NCBI GenBank assembly: GCA_918026815.1 | Contig: CAKJVC010000196.1 | Location: 1 to 64,000 of the forward strand | Reading direction: 5' to 3' | DNA: 64,000 nucleotides | DNA from: Chalara sp. BL73 | Taxonomy: Eukaryota; Ascomycota; Leotiomycetes; Helotiales | Part shown: positions 58,291-64,000 of the stretch, piece by piece | How positions within the stretch are numbered: position 1 is the first letter of the stretch | Layout of the letters: each line of letters opens with the position of its first letter | The notes under the pieces: model-generated | Databases searched by the model: none | What the model saw: only the letters and a program-made list of their open reading frames with translations | What the model was told of the DNA's origin: nothing | Made by a program: the position numbers and the translations under genes

Positions 58291-60441
58291 ATGGAACCTC
58301 TTGTCAAAAGACAGCATATTCAACATGCCGACTCAGATTCAAAACTTGAACCTCATTGGGGGTATGCGAATCGAATACTACCCTGCACCAATAACCAAGG
58401 GACTTGCGAGTATCTCGATGCGGTATACTGGATGCATGATACTTCAATGCTATACACCTTCATTATGTGGGCTGTGATTGGAGGTTTACTCATCATTGCC
58501 GCTGCTCTTCGGATCTTCAAGCCACAGGCTCGGGGAAAGAGAGCCTCAGATTCAGAAGGCCAGGAATCAAAGGCAACGATGGGCCTATGGTATCGGGTTT
58601 GGAGCGGGATACAAGCTTCTATGAGAAGATGGCTTTTGCCTGAAAGTTTTGTTGGATTCTTTGGTCATGTTACACGGCTTCAAGTCGTGGTACTATGTAT
58701 CTTGTTTGCGTATTTATTGATATTCTCGTAAGTAGATCGATATTTCTAGTGTTTATGCTGGAGTAGTGAAAGGTCAACAATCGGAGAACTTACGTACACT
58801 CTCCATAGTCTTGTAGGAATCGTCTATAAAACATGGGTCACTCCAGTAAAAGGATACACGTCTCTCTACAACCGGCGCACTGGGATCGGTGGTTTCTCGG
58901 TCCGGGTTGGGGCCTTTGCCTATGCATTGACGCCACTGACAGTAGCTCTATCAACAAGGGAATCCATTCTATCACTGATCACAGGAATCCCTTACCAATC
59001 TTTCAATTTTCTACACCGGTGGTGTGGAAGAATTATTTTCATACAGTCTGTCATTCATACAGCAGGTTGGTGCCTGATAGAAGCTCGATACTACCAACCC
59101 CAACCCACCGTATGGAAGAAGTTTATTGCTCAATTATACATGATATGGGGAGTTGTCGCACTGATATTCATCACCTTTCTCTACATATTCAGTTTGAGAA
59201 GGGTGATACGATTAACGGGCTATGAGTTCTTCAGGAAGGCACATTATGTGGTTGCAATGCTATATATAGGTGCTTGCTGGGGCCATTGGAATCAACTTGC
59301 CTGTTGGATGATTGCCTCACTAGGAATATGGGGAGTTGACAGAGGTATCCGGTTTCTTAGAAATTTGTTAATCCACATTGGGCATGCTGATGGATCAACT
59401 GGTAAACCCTATGCTTTCCAGCCCAATGCTGTTGTCATGCTTACCGATATTCAAGGCCGTGGGTTCCATCCTGCCCAATCCTCGCTCAAATATTTCGATG
59501 ACAAAGATGGAGGAGTGGTCCGCCTCGACTTTGATCATAAACAAATCCCTTGGGCAGTCGGCCAGCACTTCTTTCTTTGCTTTCCTGCTCTCACAATCTG
59601 GCAATCACATCCACTTACTACTGCTTCATTACCCACCTCCAACTCAGATATTGTTCACCATACTTATATCGTTCGCTGTCGCAGAGGCGAAACTGCACGA
59701 TTGAAGAGTCTTGCTCTTAATCAAACCGCCGAACCTTTCCCTAAGGAAGGTGCAGCCACCACACCAAATACAACACCCGTGATCCTCACGGGACCTTATG
59801 GAGCCCCATTGATTTCCAATTCTAGTAATATAGAACCAACAAACATTCTCGCAATAGCAGGAGGCACAGGCGTCTCCCTAACCTTACCTGTTGTGCTTGC
59901 AGCTATCTCATCGCCGGCTTTTGAAGGCACTGTAATGGAATTTATTTGGGTCACTCGCCGCACATCAAACATGCAATGGATCACCAACGAACTTGAACAG
60001 CTGAAATCTTTTTCGCAACAGAACAGTACAAATCTAAATATTCGAATTATTGTCACACAAGAAGCTGAGGCATCAGCCTCTACCTCCTCCTTGCCTCGTA
60101 TCACCAATAAGAATGAGAATATTGCCTCGGAGATTGACGCCGATATGAAAACCCATCCTTCATCACCTATTTGCTCATCCTCAATCGATATTTCTCAGTC
60201 AGCAAACTTCACAATCACGTACCTTCCCTCCACTCGACCCTCTCTCGAACAGCTCGTCTACGCATTCCTGGAGAATAGGGCACAAACAGAATATCGGACA
60301 CGAGTCATAGCAAGTGGTCCTGCAGGTATGGGACACGATCTACGGAGCGCGGTTGCGCAATGTAACTATGGAAGCCGAGTCCTGAAAGGAGAACGAAGAT
60401 GGGATGTGGATTTAGACTGGGACGATAGGATGGATATATGA
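58291..60441 (+). CDS. Ferric reductase (FRE type), 689 aa
   Basis: Exons 58291-58727 and 58809-60441 with an 81-bp intron, in phase. The N-terminus is followed by a first membrane segment (SMLYTFIMWAVIGGLLIIAAAL). The ferric-reductase membrane domain has paired heme histidines: His215 and His229 (LHRWCGRIIFIQSVIH) and His290 and His305 (AHYVVAMLYIGACWGH). The FAD-binding part contains HPLTTAS, the NAD(P)H part GPYGAP, AGGTGVSLTLP and GPAGMG. The enzyme moves electrons from NADPH across the plasma membrane to reduce ferric iron for uptake. A Ser-rich insertion interrupts the NADPH domain (EASASTSSLP to IDISQSA). No copper or iron transporter lies next to it. Confidence 0.94.
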
Positions 60442-60762
60442 TATTTTATGACTTAATTTAACTTTCAAACATCTATGTTAAAGCGGTCCAATTTCATTTA
60501 AATTTGACCTGTAATTCATACCCCAGGAGTACACAAAAATAAAGCTGGGGAAATTGTTGCATTCTTAATATGATTTCTTCCTAATAATATCCCAGGTTCT
60601 AATGCTCAGGTTATCTAATCACCTGATATAAGATCACGAATTTTGGAAGCTGAAAGTAAAAGTAAGCAACCCCCCATCTCAAATACCACCAAGGTACTCG
60701 CTTGTAAGTCCAGCAGAAAAGGAAAAAGATACTAAATGTACAGTAGGTAAAGCATGCCAGGC
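60442..60762. other. Convergent intergenic region
   Basis: About 320 bp between the ferric reductase and CHD-like stop codons. Nothing else seen. Confidence 0.6.
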
Positions 60763-63700
60763 TCATTGGGTTGCAACATCCGGTCGTTGATTGCTCCCTG
60801 CGAGGATTCGATGAAGGTGCTTGCGAGCAAGGTCAACCTGCACCGGGTCTTCCGTACTCTCTCTGAGCTCGTCGAGCATGATACGAACCTGTGTCTTCGA
60901 GCGGAGAGCAATGCATGAACTGGCTCCAAAGCCTTTGCCGAAATGCGCAAGACCGCAGAGGTTACAGGTGTCTACGCCTCTTAGCTTTAGTGGGCAATCT
61001 CCTGTAATGTGGAGGGCCTTGCAGGCATGGCAGTGCCGTAATGATGCACTGGCTGGCCCGTGCTGGGTAGTATTAAAGCCTCCAAGCACTTGTCCTACTG
61101 ATGGGTGTGCTTGACTAGTTCCAACATATCCTATAGAATGTGGGACAACTCCGTACCCTCCTAGTGGAACTGGACCGGCGTTACTACCAAGCTGGTAGCT
61201 ATGGGGCATGGGCTGTCCTTGGTAGTAATTTTTGGAGTACACATGGGAATTGGACGGCGCAGGCTGCCGTACATGTTGATTCTGGGTCGTCCGGAATGGA
61301 ATACTAGCTTGGCTTTGGGACTGAGGTTGTTCATGTCGATAGGACTTTCCGCGATATCCGGTGAGCTTTGGATCTGGGCCAACTGCACCCTTGGGGAGCT
61401 TTCTTGGGATATATTCGCGCTCTGCTTGGACTTCGGGTTAGCTTTGGAAATTGTGGATGCATCTGTCGATTTCGAAGACGTGATCTTTTGTGGGGACATC
61501 TGGTGCGAACCACCCTTTGCGTGATTTGTTCCTGATACCCGATTGTTGGAACTAACCAACTGTCTCCCATTAGAGCTGCATTTGGCCCTTGGCTAATGCT
61601 GACGACTGAGGATCGAAGCGCCTATGGACTGGGTCCTACTAGAACCAGCACCGTCTATATTTGAAGCAGGCACTACCTGCTTCTTGACCACTTTATTGGT
61701 CAAAAACTTTGCACGCTTTTGCTTCGCAACAGCTTTGGATTTCGTACCTTTCGGTGCTTTCGGTTGGGATAGATCCAGTTCACTGGGCTCAATAGGTGCA
61801 GCTACATCTGAATCATCCTCTTCCTTGTCTGATAATCCTGGAGTTGTATCGAAGTCCGATTCCTGATCTGAACCATGCGACTTCCGTTTCGACTTCTTCA
61901 TAGGAGAAGATGCTGGAACATCATCATCTGGCTCTATAGTACTGCGCTTATAATCGACATTCTATAGCAATTAGCAGTTTTCTTGGATGAGAGCGTGATA
62001 AGCCAACGACTTACTTGTCTTGCGCGTTTGCCACGACCGAAGGTCTCATGTCTTCTAGCTGCCTCAAGAGCTGCCTCACGCTCACGTTCATCCAAAATTT
62101 TAGTCCAGAATGAATCGTCTGGAGGAGGTTCTTCCACATCAGGATCACCCACGTCCTCAGTGAGGTCGCCTTTATCATTAGCCCATATCTGGGCGAATGA
62201 AAACTGTGATGCCGCGGTCTTTTTATCATCAATCTTAGTATTTTCGACCTGTGTTCGGTCCAAGAGTTTGTCAACAGATGCTGAATCGTACCGGATATCA
62301 TTGCGATCGTCATCGTTAAAAAGTGCAGCCGCACCATGTGCCAAAATAGAGGCCAGATCAGGCATCTCATCATCGGCGGCACCTAGGGTCTCAACTACCT
62401 CCGCAAGTGCTAGCTTCTTACGATTGATCTGAACAATCTTCTCCTCCGCACTATCCTTTGTCATTAGCTGGAAGACAAGTACCTTTTTCTTCTGCCCAAT
62501 GCGATGTGCACGTGACAGCGCTTGGAGATCTTGTTGAGGCTACGCATTATGTCAGTACGGAAATATGAAGAGAAAGGGTATACTGATTAACATTGAAGTC
62601 GGGATCCTAAATTAAAGTTAGCCGTGTACTAACGGGTAGTGGAATTACATACCATAATGATGACAGTGTCTGCTGTCGCCAGATTTATACCAACACCGCC
62701 AGCACGAGTCGAAAGCAGGAAAGCGAACAAAGGAGAGTTTGGAGCATTGAACGCATCAATTCGCTTTTGCTTTTCGAGAGCGTTGATCTTGCCATCCAGT
62801 CGCTCAAAGGGCATACCAAGCCCGTCCAGAAAATCTTCGACCACGGTGAGTTGATCTAAAAACTGACTGAATATCAAAACGCGATGCCCGCGGTCTCGCA
62901 ACTTAGGAAGCATGATTTCCAAAAGTTGGAATTTGGAGGATGCGTCAATAAGATTTCTTTTCGTTGCTGCTTCGTCGAGTGACGTCTCTTCGATTGCAGA
63001 ACTATAGATGAAAGGGTGGCATAGACACTTTCGAAGCTGCATCAAAATGTTGTTCAAATTACCACGCTCTTTGACATTAACCACATCCTTTTTTGCACCC
63101 ATGATGCTTCGAATGAGCTCCGGGTTCTTGCCTAGAATGAATTTGTAGAGTTTCTTCTGTACCAAACTCATCGAAACAGGAATGATCACTTGCGCCAAAG
63201 GGGGTAGAAACTTCAATGCCTCAACCTTTGTTCTCCTATGAAAAGTCAGTCGGCTCTATCTACACGAGATATGTACGATAGTTGTAGATTACCTCAAGAG
63301 ATATGGTGTGATCAAATTTTGGATTTCCTTCATCTTGTCATTGTTTAGCTCCGCCTCGGCATACTTTTCCTCTAAATCGGCAGCCTTATGTTTTGGATCA
63401 AGGAACTGCAACATATTGAAGAGCTCTCGCAAGTTGTTTTGTATCGGTGTGCCTGAACAATCTCACATTAGCATGTTTCTATCCTGGTATGCTACCACAC
63501 CAACCTGTAAGAAGGACTGAGAATGGGGCGTTGAGATTCTGCAAAGCTTCATAGAGTTGATTGGCGTCATTTTTCAGGCGCTGCCCTTCATCAACAATTA
63601 AACCAGCCCATTTAGTACGTCTGAAGAATAATCTAGTGTCGTCTCCTACAGGCCCTTCATAGGAAGTAATCACTACGTGAGCCCTCATGTCCCTGCAATT

Positions 63701-64000
63701 GTCTGGGAATAGCTCATATTGCATCACCATGTCACGAGCTTTCTTGCCTCCATAGAGCGCAACAACACGGAGCCCTGGAGCCCATTTTTTAATTTCACGA
63801 CGCCAATTGGGGCAAGTCGAGTTGGGTGTTACCACTAAGAACGGCCAACACTATATACGTAAGTCGAGCCACATATTGATTTTCGTTGGTTACATACCTT
63901 GGGTCTCTCGAGCACAAGGGAGGCAATAAATGCTATGACCTGGATAGTCTTTCCTAGACCCATCTCATCGGCTAGAATAACGTTCTTTTGTTTGTGAAAA
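60763..64000 (-). CDS. Mi-2/CHD-like (Mit1-type) chromatin remodeler, 3' part
   Basis: 5' end lies beyond the right edge. Firm minus-strand exons: 64000-63898, 63850-63505, 63452-63293, 63235-62653, 62606-62592 (a 15-base microexon, DPDFN), 62539-62015, 61961-61677. ATPase motifs: [18 protein letters not shown] in the DEAH position, LLTGTPIQNN across a splice, LLSTRAGGVGINL, SRAHRIGQ. DEGQR is typical of the fungal Mi-2/Mit1 group, part of repressive NuRD/SHREC-like complexes; family choice is from memory. After 61677 an intron to 61593 removes an in-frame TAG. A further intron between about 61560 and 61430 must change frame. The last exon, open from 61437 to TGA 60763, is Gln-rich and ends in zinc knuckles (CHACKALHITGDC and CNLCGLAHFG). 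Confidence 0.85.

Overview
The window is nuclear DNA of a filamentous ascomycete (Pezizomycotina; the gene content fits Leotiomycetes, a weak inference). Every host gene on the right has short GT-AG introns (about 45-105 bp, one near 170), often with a CTRAC-like branch site. The products are typical fungal proteins: Spt6, a Ste7-type MAP kinase kinase, ISWI, a Mi-2/CHD-like remodeler, a DDHD phospholipase and a ferric reductase.

The left half (1-30.2 kb) is almost all transposon-derived. It holds a 3' fragment of a Tad-like LINE (1-654), a very AT-rich mutated block (655-4950), a degenerate repeat zone with one small possible gene (4951-9836), a chimeric LINE piece (9837-13022), a second AT-rich block, and a nearly intact 5.9-kb LINE (15607-21478) bounded by a perfect 14-bp target-site duplication. 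After more AT-rich DNA and LTR remnants come a solo LTR, a 6.5-kb chromodomain Gypsy element (23000-29515, 350-bp LTRs, 5-bp duplication GAAGG) and a second solo LTR. The Gypsy element also carries an antisense accessory ORF.

The right half (30.8-64 kb) is host DNA in this order: DDHD phospholipase (+), Spt6 (-), MAPKK (+), HAD-like phosphatase (-), a HAPSTR1/DUF4588-like protein (-), ISWI ATPase (+), a C3H1 zinc-finger protein (-), ferric reductase (+), and the 3' part of a Mi-2/CHD-like remodeler (-) that runs off the right edge. Spt6 and the MAPKK diverge from a 1.1-kb intergenic region, as do the DUF4588 and ISWI genes. Three chromatin or transcription-elongation factors lie within 30 kb.

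The most unusual signal is the mutation pattern of the repeats. Classical RIP in Pezizomycotina converts CpA to TpA. Here CpA is plentiful in the AT-rich blocks, while C preceded by a pyrimidine and not followed by G (YCH) is almost gone on both strands. The two LTRs of the Gypsy element, identical when it inserted, differ at 13 sites, and all 13 are transitions in exactly this context. Nearly all premature stops in the LINE and Gypsy ORFs fit it too. A few cysteine losses in the Gypsy Gag do not, so the preference is strong but not absolute. No tRNA, rRNA or CRISPR array was recognised.
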